Assembly: GCA_021810635.1 (NCBI GenBank)
Contig: JAJZIH010000005.1
Coordinates: 1-64,000 of the forward strand
Source of the DNA: Pseudomonadota bacterium
GTDB taxonomy: Bacteria > Pseudomonadota > Gammaproteobacteria > JAKAQQ01
Length of the DNA: 64,000 nt
Direction: 5' to 3'
How positions within the stretch are numbered: position 1 is the stretch's first letter; the number at the start of each line of letters is the position of its first letter. Below the pieces are notes generated by a model. It was given only the letters and a program-made list of their open reading frames with translations. It was not told the origin of the DNA and ran no database searches. Position numbers and translations under genes: made by a program. Positions 53,787 through 63,324 of this stretch are shown here, piece by piece.

Positions 53787-54668
53787 TCAGGTCACCGCGA
53801 GGCTACCGAGTTCCCGCCGCAGGCGGCCCAAGGCGCTGGATTCGATCTGGCGGACCCGTTCGACTGAAATGCCAAAACGCTCGGCCAGGACTTTGAGCGG
53901 CGGTTTTTCGCCGGTCCCGAGCCAGCGGGAACGCACGATTTCCCGGCTGCGGTCATCCAGTTTGTGAAGGGCGTCCTCCAGATTCCGGTGGTGGTGCTGC
54001 GCCGAATCCTCCTGTTCGAGTGCGTCAACGGGATCCAGGCTGGTTTCATCCGCCAGCCACTCGAGGGGAGCGCGGGGAGAGGCTTCCCCATCGGGGGTGT
54101 CAGGCGAGCCGTCCAAGCTGACTTCGTGCCCCAGGAAGCGGGTTTCCATGTGACGGACTTCGGCCGGACTGACCTTGAGATCTTGCGCAATCGCCTCGGC
54201 TTCCGCCGCCGAGAGACCGCCCGGTCCCTTGAGGTGTTTCCGGAGGTTGAAGAAAAGACGACGCTGGGCTTTCGTCGTGGCAATTTTGACCAGGCGCCAG
54301 TTCCGGATGATGAACTCGTGGATTTCCGCCCGGATCCAGTGGACTGCAAAGCTGATCAGCCGCACTCCCCGTTCGGGGTTGAAGTGCTTGACGGCCTTCA
54401 TGAGCCCGATGTTTCCCTCCTGGACGAGATCGCCCATGGGAAGCCCGTAGTTGCGGTAGCTTTTTGCAATGTAGACCACAAAACGGAGGTTGGACAGGAT
54501 GAGTTTCTGGGCAGAAAAAAGGTCGCCTTCCTGCCGGTAACGACGGAACAACTCCCGTTCTTCGTCGGCCGATAGAACCGGGATGCGCCGGATGGCTTTG
54601 AGATAGGCTTCAAAACTTTGCCGGGGGCTCTGGGTAATGGCTTGTGAGTACCCAACATCTTGATTCAT
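53787..54668 (-). CDS. rpoH: Heat-shock sigma factor sigma32
   Basis: 293 residues from ATG 54668; GAGGT seven bases upstream chooses it over an ATG at 54695. Region 2 has NLRFVVYIAKSYRNYGLPMGDLVQEGNIGLMKAVKHF, then the RpoH box QRRLFFNLRK unique to sigma32, and region 4 with LKVLAERFGISVERVRQIESSALGRLR. It directs heat-shock genes such as the hsp20 pair. Control by CIRCE is visible upstream. Confidence 0.97.
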   Translation of the reverse strand: MNQDVGYSQAITQSPRQSFEAYLKAIRRIPVLSADEERELFRRYRQEGDLFSAQKLILSNLRFVVYIAKSYRNYGLPMGDLVQEGNIGLMKAVKHFNPERGVRLISFAVHWIRAEIHEFIIRNWRLVKIATTKAQRRLFFNLRKHLKGPGGLSAAEAEAIAQDLKVSPAEVRHMETRFLGHEVSLDGSPDTPDGEASPRAPLEWLADETSLDPVDALEQEDSAQHHHRNLEDALHKLDDRSREIVRSRWLGTGEKPPLKVLAERFGISVERVRQIESSALGRLRRELGSLAVT

Positions 54669-54710
54669 AAAGCGAACCTCGCTTGATGGAACCATGACTC
54701 CAAGATCATT

Positions 54711-54736
54711 TTAGCACTCTTCCCCTTAGAGTGCTA
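54711..54736. promoter_or_regulatory. CIRCE-type operator upstream of rpoH
   Basis: TTAGCACTC (54711-54719), nine bases, GAGTGCTA (54729-54736). This equals the CIRCE consensus TTAGCACTC-N9-GAGTGCTAA except for the last base (T). On the rpoH strand TAAAAT directly beside it (54713-54708) may be the -10, so HrcA binding would block the promoter. CIRCE is best known at groESL and dnaK. Confidence 0.88.
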
Positions 54737-54774
54737 TCCAGCTGAAAAGTTCGGTCCGGCCGGTCACCAAGAGG

Positions 54775-55935
54775 TCAGTGAAGGGGCGTCGGCATATAAA
54801 TGCCGCCCAGTATGGCCGTCTTCCGGGCTCCGGTGACGGAGGGCAGGCTGCCGGGTTTGAAAGACAGCCTTTCCCGGGCGAGCCAGGCAAATGCCATGGC
54901 TTCAAGCGCGTCCGGGTCAAACCCGATCGCCATTGTGGTTGTGACGGTCCAGCCTGGAAGGTATTGCCGGATTTCGTCCATGAGGAGGGGGTGCTTGGCC
55001 CCGCCCCCGCTGACCAGGAGACGGCGTGCGTCGGGGGCATGCGCCTGAACCGCCTGTGCGACCGTAGTCGCAGTCAGAGCAACGAGCGTGCGGGCGATGT
55101 CCGGAGCGGCGGCCCGGGCATGCCGGATGAGCCGCGAGCGGAGCCAGTCCCGGCTGAAATATTCCGGACCCGTGCTTTTCGGCGGCGGGCGCGTGAAATA
55201 GTTGTCGCAGGCCAAATCCGCGAGGATTTCTGGGATGACCTGCCCCTGGCTGGAGTAAAAGGCATCCTGGTCGTAGGGATGGCTGGTCTGATCGGAAATC
55301 CATCCGTCAAGCAGGGTATTGGCGGGCCCCGTATCGAACCCGATGACCTCGGGGACGAGCGGAGGAAGGAGTGTGAGGTTGGCGATTCCGCCGAGATTCA
55401 AAATGACGGCTGCCGGGTCCGACAGCGGAGAATTCGGTGCAAGGCAATCGTTCCAGAACGACGGAATCAAAGGCGCGCCCCCTCCTCCGAAGGCCATGTC
55501 CATCCGGCGGAAATCCGCAACCGTGAGAATTCCGCTGTGGGCGGCAATCCGGTTCGGATCGCCGATCTGGATCGTAAAGGGGGACCTGTGATCCGGGCGG
55601 TGTCGCACGGTCTGGCCGTGACTGCCGATGGCCCGGATCCGGCGCGGCGGAATTCCGGAATCCGACAGGATCCGAAACACCGTCCGGCCGAAAAAATCGC
55701 CCAGTTCGGCATCCAGCGCACCAAGGAGATCAATGGGATCGTCCGATCCATAGCGTGAGGATGCAAGGTCCAGGATCCGGGAACGCAGGCCGGAGGGATA
55801 GGGAACCATCTGGAAGGCCTCCAGGCGGGGACGGGGCAGGCTGAAATCGACGATGGCGCAGTCCGCACCATCGGCGCTCGTGCCCGACAGGAGCCCGATG
55901 AAGGTTTGGTTGGAAGGATCGGACGGGCTGGACAC
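54775..55935 (-). CDS. anmK: Anhydro-N-acetylmuramic acid kinase
   Basis: 386 residues. GLLSGTSADGADCAIVD is the phosphate loop, IGSHGQTVRH and GDPNRIAAHSGI are AnmK motifs, and NLGGIANLTLL the adenosine region. It phosphorylates and opens anhydroMurNAc during cell-wall recycling. It precedes rpoH on the same strand. Confidence 0.96.
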   Translation of the reverse strand: MSSPSDPSNQTFIGLLSGTSADGADCAIVDFSLPRPRLEAFQMVPYPSGLRSRILDLASSRYGSDDPIDLLGALDAELGDFFGRTVFRILSDSGIPPRRIRAIGSHGQTVRHRPDHRSPFTIQIGDPNRIAAHSGILTVADFRRMDMAFGGGGAPLIPSFWNDCLAPNSPLSDPAAVILNLGGIANLTLLPPLVPEVIGFDTGPANTLLDGWISDQTSHPYDQDAFYSSQGQVIPEILADLACDNYFTRPPPKSTGPEYFSRDWLRSRLIRHARAAAPDIARTLVALTATTVAQAVQAHAPDARRLLVSGGGAKHPLLMDEIRQYLPGWTVTTTMAIGFDPDALEAMAFAWLARERLSFKPGSLPSVTGARKTAILGGIYMPTPLH

Positions 55936-56088
55936 GCTTCCCCCTGCTGATTGCTAAATCCCCCGGGGCGCCGGGATGGCGCCTCGAGTGATTTCGCCTA
56001 AATCGCCAGAAACAGCCGATTTGAAACTGTTCGCCTGCCGCCCCGTCCGGCAAGCTGTCGCTCCGATGTCACTGGAGTCCCGGACCCG

Positions 56089-56748
56089 ATGATTCTACCG
56101 TCTCTGCTCACGGAGCGCCGCAGGAGCGGTGCGCGCAAGACCATCCGGGCCGGACTCCTTTTCATCGGGCTGGCCGCGTGGGGAGTGGCATCCGGGCGCT
56201 ACCACTTCGATTACCGGGTGGTGGGTACCCGATGCCTGCCGCGGATCACGTACGACAACGGGCATGAGATCTATCTCTGGATGAATCGCCGGCCGGGCTG
56301 TCAGCCGGTTCGTGCGTCCACGGGTACGAATCTTTCGGCAAAGCCCCTGCGCGTGTTCCGCGAAGCGCCTTACTGGGTGGTGGGCGGGGTGGCTCCCGAA
56401 GTGGTCCTGACCCTTCGGAAAGGGCAAATCCGGCTCCGCGCGGACGCCTCCGGGCCGGACGCCCGTCGCCTCCAACGGACCGTGGGAAGGAGAGGATCCG
56501 GACCGCTCCGGAAGTGGCGCCTGCACCCCGGAAGCCTGCGTCTTCAGTTGCTCCACTGGAGCCTGCTCGCCGGTTACCGTCTGGTCTGGAAAGGCCCGGT
56601 CTGGTGGGTCCGGCATGAACATCGTGGCCACATCGGACTGTGGCACGCCCTTGAGGCCCTGACACTTCGGGCGCGTTCCCGTGGACGGATCCTCAGGATC
56701 CGGGTTTTCGGCGGCAATCGTGTGATCGCCGTGGATCCCGGCCCATGA
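56089..56748 (+). CDS. TcpQ-domain pilus protein (PilL-like)
   Basis: 219 residues. An N-terminal hydrophobic stretch (AGLLFIGLAAWGVASG) suggests export. The last ~90 residues match the TcpQ/PilL C-terminal domain: WRLHPGSLRLQLLHWSLLAGYRLVWKG then LRIRVFGGNRVIAV. R64 pilL has such a domain. The middle part has VVGGVAPEVVLTL. It begins the pilus operon, 153 bp after the divergent anmK start. Confidence 0.7.
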   Translation: MILPSLLTERRRSGARKTIRAGLLFIGLAAWGVASGRYHFDYRVVGTRCLPRITYDNGHEIYLWMNRRPGCQPVRASTGTNLSAKPLRVFREAPYWVVGGVAPEVVLTLRKGQIRLRADASGPDARRLQRTVGRRGSGPLRKWRLHPGSLRLQLLHWSLLAGYRLVWKGPVWWVRHEHRGHIGLWHALEALTLRARSRGRILRIRVFGGNRVIAVDPGP

Positions 56749-57179
56749 AATTTCGGTGTCAATGGTGCACGTGGACTCTGGTGGGCCTGATCTTGATTCC
56801 GGCATCCGGCCGGGCCGCCAAAATCCGGACTCCGGCATCGAGTCTCTTCCAAGTCGAGCGGACTGGCCGGTATCGTTTCCCCGACCCGTCCGCCGGTCCC
56901 CTCCGGCCTCGTACCGGAGGACCCGAAACCTGGGTGGTCACCCCGGGAAGCCTCCACCGTGAACTGCGCCGGTGGGTGACCCAATCGGGCTACCAGCTGG
57001 TCTGGAAAAGTCCCAAAGACTATCTCCTGACCACACGAGCGGTCCTCCACGGTCCCTTCATCCGGGTCCTCGCCATCCTCATGCGGGCACTGGAACGGGC
57101 CGGCTCCCCGGTCAGGGCCACGCTCTACCTGAAAAACCGCGTCCTGATCATCGATCGCCCGACCGGTGGGCTGCAGTGA
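56745..57179 (+). CDS. Second TcpQ-domain pilus protein
   Basis: 144 residues: signal (WTLVGLILIPASGRAA) and a TcpQ domain, TWVVTPGSLHRELRRWVTQSGYQLVWKSP and RATLYLKNRVLIID. It overlaps the first TcpQ gene by 4 nt and pilN by 4 nt (GTGA). Its position corresponds to pilM in R64, but the domain is TcpQ-like, so it may be a duplicate partner of the secretin. Confidence 0.72.
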   Translation: MKFRCQWCTWTLVGLILIPASGRAAKIRTPASSLFQVERTGRYRFPDPSAGPLRPRTGGPETWVVTPGSLHRELRRWVTQSGYQLVWKSPKDYLLTTRAVLHGPFIRVLAILMRALERAGSPVRATLYLKNRVLIIDRPTGGLQ

Positions 57180-58777
57180 GAATCGTGGAACTGGAATTCG
57201 GATGGATCATTCCGGTCTCCCATCGTGGGTTTGGGCGGAAACTCCGGTGGGGAGCCCTGGGTCTTGCGACCCTGCTGACTGGATGCACCATGATCCCTGC
57301 CGGAGGCCGGGTGCCTCCAAGGCTCCGGGGCCAGACATCCCGGCTGGCTGCCCGGCAGTCCCGGCAGCTCCAGCGCCGGACGCTCAGCATTCACGCTGGA
57401 TACTACTTCGGCAGTGGCCGCCCGGTTCCGCCCCCGGGATCCCTCACACGACCTGCCGTATTTCGCGAGCCGGTCACGCTCGTGACCGGCCACCTCTATC
57501 TTTACCAGTTGGTCGACCGGCTCTCACAGCTTTCCGGTTTGCCCGTGCGTCTGGGCGCCCTCCTCGAACAGCAGCAAACCAGAAATGGACAGCAGGAGAC
57601 CCAACGATCACTCCTGCGGGCGACCGGCCGGGTCATGAGGATCAGCTATCGGGGAACCCTGGCCGGGCTGCTCAACGAGATTGCCGCGCACTATGGACTT
57701 TCCTGGCGCTGGCGACGCGGAGCGATCCGCTTTTTCCGCTACGAAATCCGGGTGTTTCCGGTGGCTGTCCTGCCCGGTTCGATCGGGACTTCACTGGTCC
57801 TCACCAACCAGAGCGATCTCGGTAGCCAGGGGGCGGGCACGGGAGGAGCGAGCGAGACGAGCAGCCAGACCGTGACGCAAAGTCAGAGCAATGACTTCTG
57901 GGGTCGACTGGTTGCCGACCTCAAAACGATGCTCACCGCCCACGGGACCGTGTTCGCCGATCCGGAAGCCGGGACGGTGGCGGTCACGGATCGCCCCATG
58001 ATCCTGCGCCGAGTGGGCCGATACCTCGTCTCCATCAACCGGAAGATGCAAAGAGAGGTCTCGGTGAGTGTCCAGGTCTATTCGTTGGATCTCTCGAACG
58101 CCGCGCTCCGGAGTTTCAACCTGAACGTCGTGTTCGACAACCTGGCCCGGACCTACGGAATCACGGAGACCGGAGCCAGCCCGGTGGCGGCGGTCGGGGG
58201 GGCCGCCTCATTGTCCGCCACGCTGCTCGATACCGCCACGGGACGCATTGGGCAGTACGCCGGCAGCCATCTCCTCGTCCAGCTCTTGGGGCAGTACGGC
58301 CATGTGGCCCTCGTGACCCAAGGTTCCGGAATCGCGCTTCAGGGCCAGCCCTTGCCCATCCAGGTCACCAAAACCGTGGGCTACCTGGCAAGCGCCCAGA
58401 CCACGGCGTCCACGCTGGTCGGGCAGTCGACCGCCCTCACGCCCGGACAGGTCACGACCGGATTTTCGATGATTGTCGTGCCGCGGATCCTGACCGGCGG
58501 CCGACTGGCCATGCAGTATGCGATTGATCTGGCCACGCTCAATTCGCTGACGACGATCACCTCGGGGGGGGAGTCCATCCAGGTGCCGAGCGTGAGTTCG
58601 CAGCGGTTTGTCCAGCGGGTTCTCATGCGGAGCGGACAAACGCTGGTCCTTGCGGGATTCGAGCAGACCGAGAACAGCCGCCAGGGGGATCAGGGGCTCC
58701 TGTCCTGGTTCTCCGGGACGAGCCGCGCGCGCAAGATGATTTTTGTGACGCTGACCGCCCGCCGGATCCGGGCCTGA
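57176..58777 (+). CDS. pilN: Type IVb pilus secretin lipoprotein, PilN family
   Basis: 533 residues from GTG 57176. A lipobox (ATLLTGC, Cys 37) places it in the outer membrane. An STN-like domain (HLYLYQLVDRLSQLSGLPV) is followed by a secretin core ending LAFEQTENS-like LVLAGFEQTENSRQGDQG. Ser/Thr/Gln-rich linker near 220-240. It would form the pore for the pilus. Confidence 0.88.
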   Translation: MRIVELEFGWIIPVSHRGFGRKLRWGALGLATLLTGCTMIPAGGRVPPRLRGQTSRLAARQSRQLQRRTLSIHAGYYFGSGRPVPPPGSLTRPAVFREPVTLVTGHLYLYQLVDRLSQLSGLPVRLGALLEQQQTRNGQQETQRSLLRATGRVMRISYRGTLAGLLNEIAAHYGLSWRWRRGAIRFFRYEIRVFPVAVLPGSIGTSLVLTNQSDLGSQGAGTGGASETSSQTVTQSQSNDFWGRLVADLKTMLTAHGTVFADPEAGTVAVTDRPMILRRVGRYLVSINRKMQREVSVSVQVYSLDLSNAALRSFNLNVVFDNLARTYGITETGASPVAAVGGAASLSATLLDTATGRIGQYAGSHLLVQLLGQYGHVALVTQGSGIALQGQPLPIQVTKTVGYLASAQTTASTLVGQSTALTPGQVTTGFSMIVVPRILTGGRLAMQYAIDLATLNSLTTITSGGESIQVPSVSSQRFVQRVLMRSGQTLVLAGFEQTENSRQGDQGLLSWFSGTSRARKMIFVTLTARRIRA

Positions 58778-58787
58778 TCCGGTGGCC

Positions 58788-60023
58788 ATGGACATCATCG
58801 AATGCCGTGGAGTCCGCTACGCCGCCGGTCTGTACTGGTGGCAGGCCGCAGAACGGGCGGACCTGCGTGCTCCACAACGCACCGCCCGGCGACTGGTCCG
58901 TGAAATCGGGGGCATGGTGGATTCGGACGCCGGCTCGCCGGGATACGACACGGTCGTGATCGATCGGGCGGGTGGTCGGATCGGACTGGGGGCGTCGGGG
59001 ACGACGGAGCGGGTCCGCGCGCTCGCTCTCGCGCTGGCTCTGGCCCGGCCGAAAACCGGTGTGCTCTGGTGCCTTGCGTTCGAGCCGGGCCAGAGGATCG
59101 TCATCGCCACGGTGAATGGCCGGGTCTTGGGCGAGGGAGACTACGTGGGCAGCGAGACGGGTGCGCGGGCACGCATGGCCCTCCTGCTTGAACACTATGG
59201 TGACCAGCTGTCCGAACGAATCGAGGGAGAACGTGGGGATGCCGGATGGGCCCTTCTGGAAGACGCACTGGGTGCGGTTCCACCCTCCAGCCTTCCCCGC
59301 ACCCGCTCCCTGCACCGGCCGCGCCGGGAGGTTTTGGTCTGGAGCCTGGCCGGTTTGCTGCTTCTGGGGCTCGGGATTTGGGGCTGGACACACCGCGTGG
59401 CGCTCACGGGAATCCGGGACAGCGGGAGGCGTTCATTGTCGACCCGAAAGACCCGTGGGGGCCCACCCCTGGCCGCCGTTCTTCGTGCGATCCGGGGACC
59501 AGCTCCGCGGTCGGTGCTGTCGGTCTGTCGGCGGGAATGGCGTTCGCTGGAACTGATTGACGAGGGGTGGTCGTTTGCGCGTTTCATCTGCACCGCGCGG
59601 CGGGCGAGTGTGGTTTGGCGCTACCGCCCGGGCGCCTCGTTCGTGCATCTGCCACACCGGGCAGTGATGACCTCGAGCCCGCACGAGGTGGTGTCCTCGT
59701 ACCCGCTGCAACCAGGGCCGGAGACGACCCTGACGCAGGGTCTGATTCCACGCACACGGGTGGAGGGCAATTTCTACGAATGGGTTCGCGCGGTCGGGAT
59801 CCAGGCCGCAGCGTTCAGCTGGCAAGGCACGGTCCCGGGAAGATTGTCTCCCTGGTCCCAAGCCGAGTGGTCGGTCGCGATGAAAGGCAACGACCCGTTC
59901 CGACTGGGGCCGGATTTGGCCGCGTTCCATGGTCTTTCGATCCGCCGGATGGAAGCGACGCTTTCCCTGAACGGTCGGCTGGTCTGGCATCTTGAGGGGG
60001 TGATCTATGCGAATCCGTTGTGA
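58788..60023 (+). CDS. pilO: Type IVb pilus accessory protein, PilO family
   Basis: 411 residues (ATG 58788; GTG 58782 possible). A cytosolic N-terminal half is followed by one membrane span (VLVWSLAGLLLLGLGIWGW) and a periplasmic C-terminal half. The layout, and its place between pilN and pilP, match the PilO/PAP_PilO family; sequence motifs alone are weak. Two adjacent Ala/Leu-rich helices (VRALALALALARP) occur near residue 80. Confidence 0.75.
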   Translation: MDIIECRGVRYAAGLYWWQAAERADLRAPQRTARRLVREIGGMVDSDAGSPGYDTVVIDRAGGRIGLGASGTTERVRALALALALARPKTGVLWCLAFEPGQRIVIATVNGRVLGEGDYVGSETGARARMALLLEHYGDQLSERIEGERGDAGWALLEDALGAVPPSSLPRTRSLHRPRREVLVWSLAGLLLLGLGIWGWTHRVALTGIRDSGRRSLSTRKTRGGPPLAAVLRAIRGPAPRSVLSVCRREWRSLELIDEGWSFARFICTARRASVVWRYRPGASFVHLPHRAVMTSSPHEVVSSYPLQPGPETTLTQGLIPRTRVEGNFYEWVRAVGIQAAAFSWQGTVPGRLSPWSQAEWSVAMKGNDPFRLGPDLAAFHGLSIRRMEATLSLNGRLVWHLEGVIYANPL

Positions 60024-60552
60024 GTTCTGGAGTGGGGTCGCGGTCTTTTGTCTGCTGGTGGGAGTGGCGCGGGCAGCCGGCGGGGCGGGGCCGGCGCCGG
60101 TCCGGGCGCGGCATGGGACGGGGTTCCACGTGTCCCGTCTGGGCCGGTTGCGCGCGCAGGAAACCCTGCTCCGGGCGGAACTCGCGATCGCAAAACTGAA
60201 GGCGGCCATTGCCCGTGAACGGGTTTCCAGTGCCCTGTCGACGGCCCCCTCCGGTCTTGTGGTGCTGCCAGAGGTCCGCTCCGTCGGCGGACTCGCAAGA
60301 CAGGTTCATGCGGTTGTCCAGTATCCGGACGGATCCCGCATGACGGTGCGGGCAGGGTCCATTCTGGCTAACGGGATCCGGGTGATCCGCGTGCAGCGCC
60401 GGGGAGTGTGGGTCCGGCTGCCGGCGGGTCAGGTGCGTGCCTTGGGGTTTGCCCCAGGTTCCCTCCCGGCGCTCCAGACGCCGGGGGCACCGTTCATTCC
60501 CGCCCGTGCGGGCGGTGCGGGCGTCTCTTCCGGACCGGGCGGGCCGGGATGA
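60007..60552 (+). CDS. pilP: Type IV pilus biogenesis protein PilP
   Basis: 181 residues: signal (WSGVAVFCLLVGVARAA), a coiled coil (LRAQETLLRAELAIAKLKAAIA) and a compact domain, VHAVVQYPDGSRMTVRAGSILANGIRVIRV, typical of the PilP family. Starts inside pilO by 17 nt and overlaps pilQ (ATGA). The C-terminus is rich in Gly/Ala. Confidence 0.8.
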   Translation: MRIRCEFWSGVAVFCLLVGVARAAGGAGPAPVRARHGTGFHVSRLGRLRAQETLLRAELAIAKLKAAIARERVSSALSTAPSGLVVLPEVRSVGGLARQVHAVVQYPDGSRMTVRAGSILANGIRVIRVQRRGVWVRLPAGQVRALGFAPGSLPALQTPGAPFIPARAGGAGVSSGPGGPG

Positions 60553-62141
60553 GTCCATCGGTTCCGGAATCCCGGTGGAGTTCCCTGCCCGAAGGGGATC
60601 CGGCGGTGTTTTACGATCATGCGCTGACCGGTCGGTTTGTCACGTGTGACGACCTGCGGGACGTGATCGCCCTGTGTCGCAACGGAGTGGTGCTGGTCAG
60701 CGAAGGCTATCAGGACGAGATCCGGGTCCGGAACCTGCTGGCCTTGATCCGGATCGGCTGGAAAGCCTACCGGCAGACGTGCCCGGTTTCCTATCAGGTG
60801 CTTCGTGACCTCAGCACCGAAAGGAACCCCGCGAATGCGCCGGAGGACGCAGGAGCGATGGTGAATCTGGCCCGGCAGATGTTCGCCGAAGCCGCCCGGC
60901 AGCGGGTTTCCGACATTCACTTGGTCATGGATACCGCCGGCCGGATGGGCACGTTGCTCATGCGCCTGTTCGGGGATTTGCGGGAGGTGCGGCAGATGAA
61001 ACTGCGCGAGGCCGAGGAACTGGCGGGTGTGATCTATGGGGTCATGGCCGAGGAGGGAGACGGCCATTACAACCCGTCGGCTCCGCAGAAGGCCCGGATC
61101 GGGACCCGGGCCGGGCACCTGCCGGCGGGGCTGCACGGGATACGGATCCAGTCGACCCCGCTCCTCGGGGGTTCGATGATGGTGCTCCGCCTCCTGCCTC
61201 AGGATGTCGGCGTGGGCGGGGACTGTCTGGTCGATACGCTACAGGAGCTTGGCTACACGTCGGACCAGGGATCCGAGATGAGCCGTCTGCTGGATCATGC
61301 ATCGGGCGTCACGGTGATTTCGGGGCCGACGGGCTCCGGGAAGTCCACGACCCTCGTGGCCGCGCTCAAATCGCTCCGGAGCCGTCAGCAGACCCGACAC
61401 ATTCTCACGCTCGAGGATCCTCCCGAGTACCAGATCGAAGGCGTGCGACAGATTCCCGTTCAGCACGATGACTGGGGGCGCCATATCGAGGATGTCATGC
61501 GGCTCGATCCGGATATCGTGATGGTGGGCGAAGTGCGGAGCCGGGAAGGGGCCGTCGGTACCCTCCGGGTGGCCAATACCGGGCATCTGGTCCTGACCAC
61601 GGTGCATGCCAACAGTGCCTGGAAGATCTTGGCCCGACTGCTGGATCTGTGTGCCAGGCCCGAGAACCAGACCCTTCTGTATGACCCGGCCGTGCTGCGC
61701 GGCCTGGTGGCCCAGCGTCTCGTGCAAAGGCTGTGTCCAGAGTGCTCGCTGCCACTTGCACCGGATGACGGCTCGATCCCCGTGCAGGACGCCCGGATGC
61801 TCCGGGACCTCCTGGGGCAGCGGTGGGGAGGGACCCGGCGGCGCGGGCCTGGCTGCTCGGCGTGCCATGCGGGACACAGCCCAGTCGCGGGCGTCGCCGG
61901 GCGGACCGTGGTGGCGGAGGTGGTGACCACGACACGGGACCTCCTCCAGCAGGCCCGGATGGAGGGAGTTGAGCAGGCGGAGCGGGTGTGGAGACAGCGT
62001 CCGGGCTCGCTCACGATGGCACGGCACTGGCTCATGCGGTTTGCGCAAGGTGAAGTCGAATATGCCAGCCGGGCGGGAGTGGACCTCGTGCTGGAGGAGG
62101 AGGCCGGATGGTCGTTGGAACAGACGGGAGGCGGAAAGTGA
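60549..62141 (+). CDS. pilQ: Type IVb pilus assembly ATPase PilQ (GspE family)
   Basis: 530 residues. Walker A GPTGSGKSTTLVAAL, Asp box HILTLEDPPEYQIEG, Walker B DPDIVMVGEVRS and the His box GHLVLTTVHANSA mark a secretion ATPase. A Cys cluster near the end (CPECS...CSACH) resembles the zinc site of GspE. VSDIHLVMDTAG is the N1D-type lead. It powers pilin assembly with PilR. Confidence 0.95.
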   Translation: MSPSVPESRWSSLPEGDPAVFYDHALTGRFVTCDDLRDVIALCRNGVVLVSEGYQDEIRVRNLLALIRIGWKAYRQTCPVSYQVLRDLSTERNPANAPEDAGAMVNLARQMFAEAARQRVSDIHLVMDTAGRMGTLLMRLFGDLREVRQMKLREAEELAGVIYGVMAEEGDGHYNPSAPQKARIGTRAGHLPAGLHGIRIQSTPLLGGSMMVLRLLPQDVGVGGDCLVDTLQELGYTSDQGSEMSRLLDHASGVTVISGPTGSGKSTTLVAALKSLRSRQQTRHILTLEDPPEYQIEGVRQIPVQHDDWGRHIEDVMRLDPDIVMVGEVRSREGAVGTLRVANTGHLVLTTVHANSAWKILARLLDLCARPENQTLLYDPAVLRGLVAQRLVQRLCPECSLPLAPDDGSIPVQDARMLRDLLGQRWGGTRRRGPGCSACHAGHSPVAGVAGRTVVAEVVTTTRDLLQQARMEGVEQAERVWRQRPGSLTMARHWLMRFAQGEVEYASRAGVDLVLEEEAGWSLEQTGGGK

Positions 62142-63286
62142 CGGCACGGTTGGAGCGGAGGGAGCGACGGCGGAATCTGGACTACCGCCTGGCCCTGTGG
62201 TTGTGGAAACGCAATGGCAAGGAGAGATTTTTCAGGCGGCTCGACCGGATCCTGCGGCGTCCGTCGATCAACATCGTCACGGTGGTGGATGAAATGGTGC
62301 GCCGGGCTGGCCGGCGGGGCCCTGCGGATGTCGAGACTCTGGTCCTCCGCGAAATTCAAAAACGCATGCAGGCGGGGCTCCCAGTGGCGGAATCGATGGC
62401 GGATCTCACGGATCCGGTGGAACGGATGCTGATCCGGGGAGGGGAACAGATGGTGGGTAAGATCAGTGCGGAGGATCAGCGGACAGGAATCCAGCGAGTT
62501 TTCCACTATCTCAGCCGGCGCCTGGAGTCCGGACGCCGGATGCGCGGCGCCGTGCGCGGCGCATGGGTCAATCTGGCCACGTATTTTGTACTGATTCTGG
62601 CCGCACTCGTTACGTTTTCCGATTATGTGATTCCCAAAATCGCAGGTTTGTATCCGCCTGCGGACTGGACGGGAGTGGCTCGCTCCCTGCTGGTCGCCAG
62701 CCGGGTCGTTGAATCGACTGGATTTGCCGTTTTTGTGGGCAGCGGCGTGTTGGCCCTTCTGATCTTGCCGTTCCTGCTGCCCTACTGGACCGGCCCGCTC
62801 CGGTGTGCTCTGGATGGCATCCCGCCGTTCAGTTTTTATCGTCTGCAGGAAGGAGGAGCGTGGCTCGCCAGTATCCCTGCCCTGACGGACAGCGGACGGA
62901 TCAAGGCCTATGACGCGCTTGTCGAAACCGAACGGCTGTCCAGGCCCTGGATGCGGGAGCGCCTGCAGGCCATCCGGCGGGGCATGGCCGCCGGTCTCGG
63001 CATGGGCCGCGCCATGCAGCAGTCCCCGTTCCGGTTTCCGGATGCCGAAATTGTCGCTGATATTTCCCTGTTCGAGAGCCAGGGACTCAATATTGAGGAT
63101 ATCCTTCGTGAAGTCGCGGCGGAGTGGGCGGAGACCGGCTTTCGGCGGGTGGTCATCCAGGCCGGCCGGATTGAAGCGCTGGCCCGCATCGTGTTTGCGC
63201 TCATTGTGCTGTGGTACACGTTGGGAACCGTTGTCCTGCAGATCCAGATTCCGAATTACTTCATGTCCATGGCACACATGGGGTAA
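62138..63286 (+). CDS. pilR: Type IVb pilus inner-membrane protein PilR (GspF family)
   Basis: 382 residues from GTG 62138, with GGAGG six bases upstream and overlap with pilQ. Three membrane regions (LATYFVLILAALVTF, GFAVFVGSGVLALLILPFLL, LARIVFALIVLWYTLGTVV) and two T2SSF-like cytosolic domains. It is the platform protein for the ATPase. An upstream in-frame ATG at 62108 is less likely. Confidence 0.9.
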   Translation: MTARLERRERRRNLDYRLALWLWKRNGKERFFRRLDRILRRPSINIVTVVDEMVRRAGRRGPADVETLVLREIQKRMQAGLPVAESMADLTDPVERMLIRGGEQMVGKISAEDQRTGIQRVFHYLSRRLESGRRMRGAVRGAWVNLATYFVLILAALVTFSDYVIPKIAGLYPPADWTGVARSLLVASRVVESTGFAVFVGSGVLALLILPFLLPYWTGPLRCALDGIPPFSFYRLQEGGAWLASIPALTDSGRIKAYDALVETERLSRPWMRERLQAIRRGMAAGLGMGRAMQQSPFRFPDAEIVADISLFESQGLNIEDILREVAAEWAETGFRRVVIQAGRIEALARIVFALIVLWYTLGTVVLQIQIPNYFMSMAHMG

Positions 63287-63324
63287 CCGCCCCGCGGCGG
63301 AAAATCCGTGCCAGGTGTCTGTTG

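Noticed and set aside
55936-56088. Attachment site or integrase scar at the start of the pilus locus
   Set aside because: The spacer has no tRNA end, integrase or clear direct repeat within the window; the other border is not visible.
61460-63277. Minus-strand frame of 605 codons opposite pilQ and pilR
   Set aside because: Antisense to intact pilus genes, Arg/His-rich, no motif.
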